Source of the DNA: Pseudoalteromonas luteoviolacea B = ATCC 29581
Lineage (GTDB): Bacteria > Pseudomonadota > Gammaproteobacteria > Enterobacterales > Alteromonadaceae
DNA length: 64,000 nucleotides
Assembly (NCBI GenBank): GCA_000333235.1
Contig: CAPN01000016.1
Coordinates: 248,001 to 312,000 of the forward strand
Reading direction: 5' to 3'
Shown: positions 52,169 through 59,709 of the stretch, one piece after another
Layout of the letters: every line of letters starts with the position of its first letter
Position numbering within the stretch: the first letter of the stretch is position 1
Translations under genes and position numbers: made by a program
The notes under the pieces: generated by a model
Told to the model about the DNA's origin: nothing
Database searches by the model: none
The model's input: only the letters and a program-made list of their open reading frames with translations

Positions 52169-54061
52169 TTACTCAACCATTGCACGGTCACCGTGCGCTT
52201 CGAGCCATTGGCGACGATCGCTTGAACGCTTTTTCGCCAACAACATGTCCATGACTTCCAGTGTTTGTTGTTCTTCATCTAACGTGAGTTGCACAAGACG
52301 GCGGGTGTTTGGATCCATCGTTGTTTCACGCAATTGTAATGGGTTCATTTCACCCAGACCTTTGAAGCGCTGTACATTTACCTTACCGCGCTTTTTCTCA
52401 GCCTCAATGCGATCTAAGATACCTTTTTTCTCGTCTTCGTCTAACGCGTAATACACCTCTTTACCGACATCAATACGATATAGAGGGGGCATTGCGACAA
52501 AGACATGCCCTTTTTTGACTAAACTAGGGAAATGACGCACAAACAACGCACACAACAAGGTGGCAATGTGCAAGCCATCTGAGTCCGCATCAGCAAGAAT
52601 ACATACTTTGCCATAACGCAGCCCCGTCAAATCCTCGGAATCAGGATCAATACCTAAGGCAACGGAAATATCGTGCACTTCTTGAGAAGCGAGGATTTGT
52701 CCGGATTCTACTTCCCAAGTATTCAAGATTTTACCACGAAGCGGCATGATCGCTTGGAATTCACGATCTCGCGCTTGTTTCGCTGAACCGCCAGCAGAAT
52801 CCCCTTCTACTAAAAAGATTTCCGCACGTTCTGTTTCTGCGCCAGAGCAATCCGTTAATTTACCTGGTAACGCAGGCCCAGAAGTCACTTTTTTGCGCAC
52901 AACTTTTTTTGCTGCTCGCAAACGTTTTTGCGCGTTGTTAATACATAACTCGGCAATGGCTTCCGCGGTTTCAGTGTGTTCATTGAGCCACAAACTAAAA
53001 GCATCTTTGACAATACCAGATACAAATGCAGCACAAGAACGTGAACTAAGTTTTTCTTTAGTTTGTCCTGCAAATTGTGGATCTTGCATCTTTACCGACA
53101 ACACATAACTGCATTTATCCCAAATGTCTTCCGGTGTTAGTTTGACACCTCGTGGCAGCAAGTTACGAAATTCACAAAACTCACGCATCGCTTCTAACAA
53201 GCCTTGGCGCAAACCATTAACGTGAGTACCTCCTTGCGCTGTTGGAATTAAGTTTACGTAACTCTCTGCGAGTGATTCACCACCTTCAGGAAGCCATAAA
53301 AGCGCCCAATCCACACCTTCTGTTGAGCTTGAAAAACTTCCTGTGAATGGGTCATTTGGCAGCGTTTCAAACTCTGCAACGCTGTCTTTGAGATAATCTT
53401 CAAGCCCAGACTCATAAAACCACTCTTGAGTTTCTTTGGTCTGTTTATTAATAAAGCGGATTCGAAGCCCTGGACATAAGACTGCTTTGGCTTTGAGTAA
53501 GTGATTTAGCTTGGTAAGTGAAAAATTGGCGGAATCAAAATAACTGGCATCAGGCCAAAAATGGACACTGGTTCCGGTATTTCGTTTGCCAACTGTCCCT
53601 GTGACTCTCAAGTCTTCAACTTTATCGCCATTTGCAAAGGCCATTTCATAGATTTGACCATCGCGTCGGACGCTTATCTCTACACGAGTCGAAAGCGCGT
53701 TAACAACCGAAATGCCTACCCCGTGCAAACCACCGGAAAATTGATAATTTTTATTAGAAAACTTACCACCAGCATGGAGCTTTGTAAGGATAAGCTCAAC
53801 CCCAGGTATCCCTTCTTCTGGATGAATGTCAACAGGCATACCTCGACCATCATCAATTACTTCAAGGGAATTATCTTCATGTAATATGACATCAATTTTA
53901 GTCGCATGCCCAGCCAATGCCTCATCAACACTGTTGTCGATGACTTCTTGGCCAAGATGATTAGGTCTGGTTGTATCGGTGTACATACCGGGGCGACGTT
54001 TTACCGGTTCAAGACCGTTTAAAACCTCAATCGCTTCGGCGTTGTAATTTTGCTGACTCAT
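52169..54061 (-). CDS. parE: DNA topoisomerase IV subunit B
   Basis: 630 residues, equal to E. coli ParE. ATPase subunit of Topo IV. GHKL motifs are present: ENSVDEAL-type NSVDEAL, DDGRGMPVDIHPEEG, and GGLHGVGISVVNALS. The TOPRIM part has FLVEGDSAGGSAKQARDREFQAIMPLRGKILN and the DADSDG metal site. No 170-residue GyrB-type insert, so ParE not GyrB. It sits after nudF-yqiB-cpdA-yqiA, as in E. coli, and directly before parC. Confidence 0.98.
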   Translation of the reverse strand: MSQQNYNAEAIEVLNGLEPVKRRPGMYTDTTRPNHLGQEVIDNSVDEALAGHATKIDVILHEDNSLEVIDDGRGMPVDIHPEEGIPGVELILTKLHAGGKFSNKNYQFSGGLHGVGISVVNALSTRVEISVRRDGQIYEMAFANGDKVEDLRVTGTVGKRNTGTSVHFWPDASYFDSANFSLTKLNHLLKAKAVLCPGLRIRFINKQTKETQEWFYESGLEDYLKDSVAEFETLPNDPFTGSFSSSTEGVDWALLWLPEGGESLAESYVNLIPTAQGGTHVNGLRQGLLEAMREFCEFRNLLPRGVKLTPEDIWDKCSYVLSVKMQDPQFAGQTKEKLSSRSCAAFVSGIVKDAFSLWLNEHTETAEAIAELCINNAQKRLRAAKKVVRKKVTSGPALPGKLTDCSGAETERAEIFLVEGDSAGGSAKQARDREFQAIMPLRGKILNTWEVESGQILASQEVHDISVALGIDPDSEDLTGLRYGKVCILADADSDGLHIATLLCALFVRHFPSLVKKGHVFVAMPPLYRIDVGKEVYYALDEDEKKGILDRIEAEKKRGKVNVQRFKGLGEMNPLQLRETTMDPNTRRLVQLTLDEEQQTLEVMDMLLAKKRSSDRRQWLEAHGDRAMVE

Positions 54062-54095
54062 AAGCGCATTCTTATTGTTTAAGCCGTTTTTTGTT

Positions 54096-54656
54096 TTACG
54101 TGATTTTTAAAAATTTAACAATAGCGGGAAAATACCGCTGCAACCCCTGAAAACTGTGGTCACCTTGAAAATCAATATATTGTTGTGTTGTTTGGTAGTA
54201 ATTAAGTGCAGCCTGATACGGGAGTACTTCATCCCCCATCTGCTGCAACAATAACACTCGCCATGGCTCCGGTAATGCAGGCAAATAGAGTTTATCTAAC
54301 GCAGTTACATGTTCAATATCTAGTTTATAATGACAATCTTGATATGGATTGTACTGCGGCCCTAAAAACCCCTTTAACAACTCGCTAGGGCGAACTACCG
54401 GATTTATTACTACACAGTCAAGATGGTATCTTTGCGACAAATACGTTGCATAAAATCCACCTAATGAACTGCCAATTAATTTGGTATTGGGTTCAATTAA
54501 TTGTTCAAGCTGCATCATAGCAAGTCGAGGATCGTAATGCAGCCTCGGAACAACATATTCGACATCAAAGCCTTTCAACCACTCTCTCATTGCTTGTGCT
54601 TTATAAGACTGCTCGGAGCTATTAAAGCCATGGATATAAATGACTCTCATGCCCAC
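54096..54656 (-). CDS. yqiA: YqiA-type esterase
   Basis: 186 residues (E. coli 193). Alpha/beta-hydrolase with N-terminal VIYIHGFNSSEQSYKA and the nucleophile elbow IGSSLGGFYAT (Ser about 76). The Asp and His candidates are in QQMGDEVLPY and GDHSFQGL. E. coli YqiA hydrolyses short acyl and palmitoyl esters in vitro. It overlaps cpdA by 10 bp and precedes parE by 34 bp, the enterobacterial order. The operon role is unclear, but the order is very conserved. Confidence 0.93.
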   Translation of the reverse strand: MGMRVIYIHGFNSSEQSYKAQAMREWLKGFDVEYVVPRLHYDPRLAMMQLEQLIEPNTKLIGSSLGGFYATYLSQRYHLDCVVINPVVRPSELLKGFLGPQYNPYQDCHYKLDIEHVTALDKLYLPALPEPWRVLLLQQMGDEVLPYQAALNYYQTTQQYIDFQGDHSFQGLQRYFPAIVKFLKIT

Positions 54657-55414
54657 TTAACCCACGTTGCCATTGATTGGCCTCGCACATCAATTAAACG
54701 ATATGCAGGACCAAAGTTCTGTTGTTGCCACGTTGCACTGTGACGAGAAAACTGAATCGAAGTCGCTGGAGTGGCATAAATTGGTAACCCACGATAAGAT
54801 AAAAAATAATCGTTGTGAACGTGGCCATGAACCAGTGCACTGACTTTTTCACTATCGACACAGATATTTAATAATTGCGTTCCATTTTCTAGAATGTGCT
54901 TATCCAAGTAGCCTTGTATTGGAATTGGATGGTGATGGCAAAATAACAAAGCTGAGCCATGGAACGCGACTATCGCCTCTTGCAATTGCGCTAGATGATT
55001 TGCCTCTACCCAACCTGCAGGCGTAGGGCCTTTACTGTTTACGAGTAAGAGTTGATATTCTTCAAGCTCTATGCACTTAGTTGGCTTGATCTGATCGCCA
55101 CTAATGGCATAGAGTTGTTCAATATCATCATGGTTGCCTGGCACCCAAAATACAGGACACGATAAACAAGACTCGTCGACTAATTTAGCAAATAGTTGAT
55201 ACGACTCTTTGCTGTGATCTTGGCTTAGATCGCCTCCAAAAATAACCAAATCAACATTTTCGTCAGCGAGTCTGCGCAACACACGTGCAAAGTGCTCTGA
55301 GGTATTAACGTTGAAATACTCTCCATCCCTGGAAGCAAACAAATGACTATCGGTAACATGCGCAATCCGCACATGAGGTTTTATTATACTGGCTCGATGT
55401 TCAAACCAAGTCAT
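54647..55414 (-). CDS. cpdA: 3',5'-cyclic AMP phosphodiesterase
   Basis: 255 residues from the ATG at 55414, giving MTWFEHRASIIKPHVRIAHVTDSHLF, which aligns with the CpdA N-terminus. An upstream in-frame start at 55456 would lie inside the previous gene. Metallophosphoesterase motifs: DSHLF, GGDLSQD, PGNHDD, FCHHHP and HGHVHND, all metal ligands present. It hydrolyses cAMP, tuning Crp activity. It overlaps the preceding DUF1249 gene by 14 bp and yqiA by 10 bp, a compact operon. Confidence 0.95.
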   Translation of the reverse strand: MTWFEHRASIIKPHVRIAHVTDSHLFASRDGEYFNVNTSEHFARVLRRLADENVDLVIFGGDLSQDHSKESYQLFAKLVDESCLSCPVFWVPGNHDDIEQLYAISGDQIKPTKCIELEEYQLLLVNSKGPTPAGWVEANHLAQLQEAIVAFHGSALLFCHHHPIPIQGYLDKHILENGTQLLNICVDSEKVSALVHGHVHNDYFLSYRGLPIYATPATSIQFSRHSATWQQQNFGPAYRLIDVRGQSMATWVKWA

Positions 55415-55853
55415 TACCCACTTCCCAATGAAAATTGCTGCGACCGTTTTCAACACACAATGTTAACCAATCGCCTAAAAAAGCATTCACCTGATATTTC
55501 TCATCTTTTTGGTGCATATCGGGATTGGGATAACCATAGGATGGTTTAACTCGCTGATGATAATTTGGATAAACTACTTCTGCCACTTTCGCGTCATGAT
55601 ATAGGCGCACACACATCCGCCAAAGCGGAATTGACGGTATCATCGAGGTGATTTGTGTAATGTCGATGTCTGTTGTGTATTTAGAAACTTCACTGATAGT
55701 GATAAGGTAATCACCACCACCAAGAAGAATAGTGCTGCTTTCGCCTTTGCGCTCCTCAGGCAACAATCGCAACAAACGCATATAATTACGTTCACACAAA
55801 GTAATGTACTTTGGTAAAGACTGAACATAATTACGTGCAGAAACGATACTCAC
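55401..55853 (-). CDS. yqiB: YqiB-type DUF1249 protein
   Basis: 150 residues (E. coli YqiB 140). Conserved features recognisable from E. coli include LCERNYMRLLRLLPE, MCVRLYHDAKVAEV, and YGYPNPDMHQKDEKYQVNAFLGDWL. No catalytic motif is known, and function is unassigned. It overlaps cpdA (14 bp) and is 9 bp after nudF, so it is an internal gene of the nudF-parE operon. Its constant company with cpdA suggests a shared context but no established role. Confidence 0.92.
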   Translation of the reverse strand: MSIVSARNYVQSLPKYITLCERNYMRLLRLLPEERKGESSTILLGGGDYLITISEVSKYTTDIDITQITSMIPSIPLWRMCVRLYHDAKVAEVVYPNYHQRVKPSYGYPNPDMHQKDEKYQVNAFLGDWLTLCVENGRSNFHWEVGNDLV

Positions 55854-55862
55854 CAGTGCCTC

Positions 55863-56486
55863 CTAAAGCCACTTCTCTAACAAACTTTTTTTATTCAAGG
55901 CTAACCATTGTAGACTAATCACCGTCGCAGCGTTATCTATTTCCTCATTCTCTAAGCGCGCCATTGCTTCATTAAAAGGGATAACGTGTGTTTTGATGTC
56001 TTCTCCCTCTTCTGGCAATCCATAAATGCCACCTACTTTGCTTAAATCTGCTTTTGCGGTAAATAAAAATAATCGCTCAGTTGTCCCACCTGGGCTAGAC
56101 AGGTATGACGTCATATAGTGAAGCAGATCGAGCTCAATTCCCGCTTCTTCCAACGCCTCTTTACGAACAACTGATTCATAATCTTCGTTACCTTCAGCCA
56201 TACCTGCAATACATTCAAGTAACCATGGAGATTGTTTGGATGCCATTGCGCCTATGCGGATCTGTTCAATTAATAAGACAGAATCAGTAACTGGATCATA
56301 AGGCAGCACGGCAACCGCATGACCTCGCTCGAGGATCTCTCGGCGAATTGTCTGGGTTTGCCCGCCATTGAACAAAGCATGCTTAAAATAATAAGCATCA
56401 ATTTTAAAGAAGCCGTCGAAGATACGCTTTTTAACGACGAGTTCGACATCGTTTTGATCAAATTGATTAATTGTTGAAATTTTCAT
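55863..56486 (-). CDS. nudF: ADP-ribose pyrophosphatase
   Basis: 207 residues (E. coli 209). A Nudix hydrolase that splits ADP-ribose into AMP and ribose-5-P. The Nudix box is GMAEGNEDYESVVRKEALEE followed by AGI. The usual Arg of REUxEExGU is Lys here, a conservative change, and the metal-binding Glu residues remain. The N-terminal KKRIFDGFFKIDAYYFKHALFNGG region and the L9-loop end are typical of ADPRase. It is the first gene of the nudF-yqiB-cpdA-yqiA-parE-parC run, and divergent from tolC. Confidence 0.95.
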   Translation of the reverse strand: MKISTINQFDQNDVELVVKKRIFDGFFKIDAYYFKHALFNGGQTQTIRREILERGHAVAVLPYDPVTDSVLLIEQIRIGAMASKQSPWLLECIAGMAEGNEDYESVVRKEALEEAGIELDLLHYMTSYLSSPGGTTERLFLFTAKADLSKVGGIYGLPEEGEDIKTHVIPFNEAMARLENEEIDNAATVISLQWLALNKKSLLEKWL

Positions 56487-56522
56487 CTTTTACTCTTTGA
56501 ATCTTAAAATTTGCCCCAATAC

Positions 56523-56536
56523 TGTTAGATCTAACA
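56523..56536. promoter_or_regulatory. Perfect 14-bp palindrome between nudF and tolC
   Basis: TGTTAGATCTAACA lies in the 174-bp divergent region, 37 bp from the nudF start and 125 bp from the tolC start. It is an operator candidate; no matching known consensus was recognised. Confidence 0.35.
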
Positions 56537-56660
56537 AGCTTGCGTACAATTATATTCTGTTACACTTGTTCGTATTGATTTACGTTATTTTTTTTTCGTT
56601 CTCAAAAAAAACAAGGTAACATGGCTTTAGCTCAAAAATTGTCTAAGGACTGCATTCATA

Positions 56661-58001
56661 ATGAAAAAAACTCTCTTATCTCTGATGGTAAGTCTTGGTT
56701 GCGCACTTGGTGCGAGCTCAGTAAACGCTGAAGACTTACTCCAAGTATACGACATTGCCACACAAAACGACCCAACGGTGATCCGTGCCAAAGCACAAGC
56801 AGATGCACAAACTGCGGCGAAAGAAAGTGCATTTGGAGCATTACTACCTCAAGTTAACATGAACATGAGTTACAACCAGGTCGATTCTGAAGGCGCTCCG
56901 AGTTTTCAAACAGATGCAACGGGTTATACGATTGGTGAAGGATTTCAAGATACCTTTTCACGTGCAATAACACTAAGACAGAGCATTTTTAATCTATCAA
57001 CGTGGGATGAACTTGGGATTGCGGAAAAACAAGCAATGCAAGCAGTCACGTCGTATGAACAAGCTAAACAAGACCTTATTGTGCGAATTGCCGATGGTTA
57101 TTTCGCCGTTTTACGTGCGCTAGACAACCTTGAATTCGTAAAAGCAGAAAAACGCGCGATCGAACGTCAACTTGAACAAACCAAACAACGTTATAAAGTT
57201 GGTTTGACAGCAATCACCGACGTTCATGAAGCGCAAGCGCAATTTGATCGTGCAGTTGCGAATGAAATTGTTGCCGAAAACAATGTCGAAACCGCACGCG
57301 AGACACTTCGAACGATTACAGGTAAGTACCACGCTCAACTCGATGCACTTAACACTGAAAAATTCTCCACAGTAAAACCAACTAAGCAAGTCGATGGCTT
57401 TATTGATACCGCTAAAGCGAAAAACTTGGCACTCCAAGTTGCAAAAGCAAGCGTAGATATAGCAAAAGACCGAATCGACAATGCGCAAGCCGGCCACTAC
57501 CCTACTTTAGATCTAGAAGCACGCTATGGTGATAGCCTCGTTGATTCTAACAGTCGTGTGCATGCTCCACGAGGCGACAGCACTACGGTTGGATTAACTT
57601 TGAATGTGCCAATTTATTCTGGTGGACGCGTGGAATCTGCAACAGATCAAGCCCGAGCATTATTTGTTGCCGCAAGCCAAGATTTAGAATCCAGCTTACG
57701 TAATGTGACCCGTTCTGTAATCACGTCGTATAACCAAGTAATGGCGGATGTCGCAACATACCGCGCGTTAGAGCAAGCAGTAATATCAGCAGAAAGTGCG
57801 TTGAAAGCAACAGAAACTGGGTTTGAAGTGGGTACTCGTACGATTGTCGACGTTCTCATTAGTACGCAAAACCTGTACAACGCAAAACGCAATTTAGCTG
57901 ATATTCGCTACCAGTATGTGATGTCGTCACTTCGCCTTAAGCAAGCAGAAGGCACTCTGGCTCGCAGTGATCTTGAAGCAATTAATCAAGGTTTAAAATA
58001 A
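56661..58001 (+). CDS. tolC: Outer-membrane channel TolC
   Basis: 446 residues. The signal peptide MKKTLLSLMVSLGCALGASSVNA ends near residue 23. Two structural repeats of the OEP fold are visible: the helical ALEQAI/NAKRNLADIRYQYV region and DALNTEKF linkers. Trimeric TolC gives a 12-stranded outer-membrane barrel and a periplasmic tunnel shared by many exporters, including MacAB, AcrAB and HlyBD types. Here it is the natural outlet for the exporter at 43-48 kb (inference). It is single and divergent from nudF, as in E. coli, and ends at a strong terminator. Confidence 0.97.
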   Translation: MKKTLLSLMVSLGCALGASSVNAEDLLQVYDIATQNDPTVIRAKAQADAQTAAKESAFGALLPQVNMNMSYNQVDSEGAPSFQTDATGYTIGEGFQDTFSRAITLRQSIFNLSTWDELGIAEKQAMQAVTSYEQAKQDLIVRIADGYFAVLRALDNLEFVKAEKRAIERQLEQTKQRYKVGLTAITDVHEAQAQFDRAVANEIVAENNVETARETLRTITGKYHAQLDALNTEKFSTVKPTKQVDGFIDTAKAKNLALQVAKASVDIAKDRIDNAQAGHYPTLDLEARYGDSLVDSNSRVHAPRGDSTTVGLTLNVPIYSGGRVESATDQARALFVAASQDLESSLRNVTRSVITSYNQVMADVATYRALEQAVISAESALKATETGFEVGTRTIVDVLISTQNLYNAKRNLADIRYQYVMSSLRLKQAEGTLARSDLEAINQGLK

Positions 58002-58037
58002 TGGCTTAACGCCGATTTTTCAGGTTAACACCATGAT

Positions 58038-58069
58038 AAAAGCCAAGATGTATAAACATCTTGGCTTTT
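58038..58069 (+). terminator. Rho-independent terminator of tolC
   Basis: Perfect 14-bp stem AAAAGCCAAGATGT/ACATCTTGGCTTTT with a 4-nt loop, followed by TGTTTTTTTCTT. Confidence 0.94.
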
Positions 58070-58126
58070 GTTTTTTTCTTACTAAATCGTTAAACTATCC
58101 TCTAAATTGAAGTACGAGATGTCACT

Positions 58127-59050
58127 GTGGTTACCAAACCTCCTTTTTTATTTTCTTATTTAGCACCTAAATACTGGCTAACTTGGTTTGGCGTATTTAT
58201 CTTATATTTTCTATCGTGGTTGCCTCAAAAGGTGCAATTCTTGTTGGGGAAAATGTTAGGCAAACTCGTTTATCGTTTGCTTAAAAAACGTCGACACATT
58301 GCTGAGGTCAACATTAAACTTTGTTTTCCTGAGTTAAGCGACCAAGAGCGCACCTTACTTGTAAAACGAAACCTTGAACATACAGGCATTGCCACCTTTG
58401 AAAGTTCAATGGCATGGTGGTGGCCAACGTGGCGAGTGAAACGTGCGATGGGTTCAATTAAAGGAATTGAACACATCGATGCAGCAATAAGTAATGGAAA
58501 AGGCGTATTGTTGCTTGTGCCTCATATGCTACATTTGGAAATGACGGGAAGAATACTTGGACTTGAAAAACAAGGCATCGGTTTTTATCGGCCTCATAAC
58601 AATCCATTAATGGAATTCTTTATGACTCGCGGGCGTTTGCGTTCCAATGAATTTTTAATCGGTAAACGAGACGTCAAAGGGCTTTTAAAAGCGCTAAAAG
58701 AGCGAAAGCTATGCTATTACTTACCGGATCAAGATTATGGCCGAAATCGTTGTGAATTTGTTCCGTTTTATGCTGTTAAAGAAACAGCAACTACAACAGG
58801 AACTTTGTTGTTTGCCAGTAGTGACAATTGTGAAACCTTAAGCCTAACAAGTCGTCGAGACGAAAAAGGAAAATATCATTTAGAAGTACTGCCTGCATTG
58901 GCATCGTTTCCAAGCGATAATCCTAAAAACGATGTCACTCGAGTAAATCAACGAATAGAACAAGCTATTGATTTAGCGCCTGAACAGTACATGTGGGTGC
59001 ATAGACGGTTTAAAACACGTCCGAATGAATCGGACCCATCGTTTTATTAA
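58127..59050 (+). CDS. lpxL: Lipid A lauroyl-type acyltransferase
   Basis: 307 residues (E. coli LpxL 306). It transfers an acyl chain to Kdo2-lipid IVA at the inner membrane. The HX4E catalytic motif is H133 to E138 in VPHMLHLEMTGR. LpxL-like segments are GIGFYRPHNNPLMEFF, RGRLRSNEFLIGKRDVKGLLKALK, and the C-terminal PEQYMWVHRRFKTRPNE. One N-terminal membrane helix (about 15-35). The start is GTG at 58127; no in-frame ATG is available nearby. LpxL rather than LpxM is chosen on the visible resemblance, with moderate certainty between the two. Confidence 0.93.
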   Translation: MVTKPPFLFSYLAPKYWLTWFGVFILYFLSWLPQKVQFLLGKMLGKLVYRLLKKRRHIAEVNIKLCFPELSDQERTLLVKRNLEHTGIATFESSMAWWWPTWRVKRAMGSIKGIEHIDAAISNGKGVLLLVPHMLHLEMTGRILGLEKQGIGFYRPHNNPLMEFFMTRGRLRSNEFLIGKRDVKGLLKALKERKLCYYLPDQDYGRNRCEFVPFYAVKETATTTGTLLFASSDNCETLSLTSRRDEKGKYHLEVLPALASFPSDNPKNDVTRVNQRIEQAIDLAPEQYMWVHRRFKTRPNESDPSFY

Positions 59051-59078
59051 TTCGTGTGAAAACAGATTAGATACAAGC

Positions 59079-59687
59079 ATGCAAAGAAATACTAAAAAAC
59101 GATTATCCAACACTTGGTTTTGGCTTAAACATTTGTCCTTAGCTGGCATACTAGTTTGGGCAGCGTATTACTTTTTATATGGCGCCTTGCCTAATTTTGA
59201 TATGCGTGAAACAACGAATGCGGCAGCACAAGGTCTATCGCAATTTTATGAAAGTTTTCGTAATAAAATGGACAACAGAGACCAAGAGCGTGACAAATAC
59301 GTGATCAAGCTTGGGATGCCTACTTTTCCACTAGATGATGCGCTCCAACAACGAGCATTAGTTGTTAAACCTTCATCGTCAAACTGGAAAGGTCAAGTTC
59401 AACCGCGTCGCTTCGAAAGCGGTGATACACTCAAAAGTGTATTGACGCGGTACGCCCGAAATGAGGACATCGAGCTGTTTTGGTATTTAGATAAAGACTA
59501 TGTTGTGAAACACAATTTCCGCGTCGATACCAATTTTGTGTCAACCTTTTATCAGGTGGGTCGAGCCATTAATGATGACTTTGAATTTGAAGTTTATACT
59601 TTCTTTTGTCATCGCCAGCGCGCAGCCGTCATCACAATGAACCCTTCGGAGTTTGTCCGAACCAGTTGCCGAAAGCTCGATAGTTAA
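59079..59687 (+). CDS. Membrane-anchored protein with TcpQ-like C-terminal domain
   Basis: 202 residues from the ATG at 59079. The frame extends to an ATG at 59025 inside lpxL, but the downstream start gives a basic N-terminus (MQRNTKKRLSNTWFW) and a single signal-anchor helix (about 18-35). The linker (40-110) is polar. Residues 112-200 (RRFESGDTLKSVLTRYARN, then FWYLDKDYVVKHNFRV) match the pattern of TcpQ/PilL-C-type domains that bind secretin or pilus machines. No pilus genes are adjacent, so this is tentative. It sits 28 bp after lpxL on the same strand. Confidence 0.65.
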   Translation: MQRNTKKRLSNTWFWLKHLSLAGILVWAAYYFLYGALPNFDMRETTNAAAQGLSQFYESFRNKMDNRDQERDKYVIKLGMPTFPLDDALQQRALVVKPSSSNWKGQVQPRRFESGDTLKSVLTRYARNEDIELFWYLDKDYVVKHNFRVDTNFVSTFYQVGRAINDDFEFEVYTFFCHRQRAAVITMNPSEFVRTSCRKLDS

Positions 59688-59709
59688 AACCGCAAGTGGG
59701 TGATTTACT

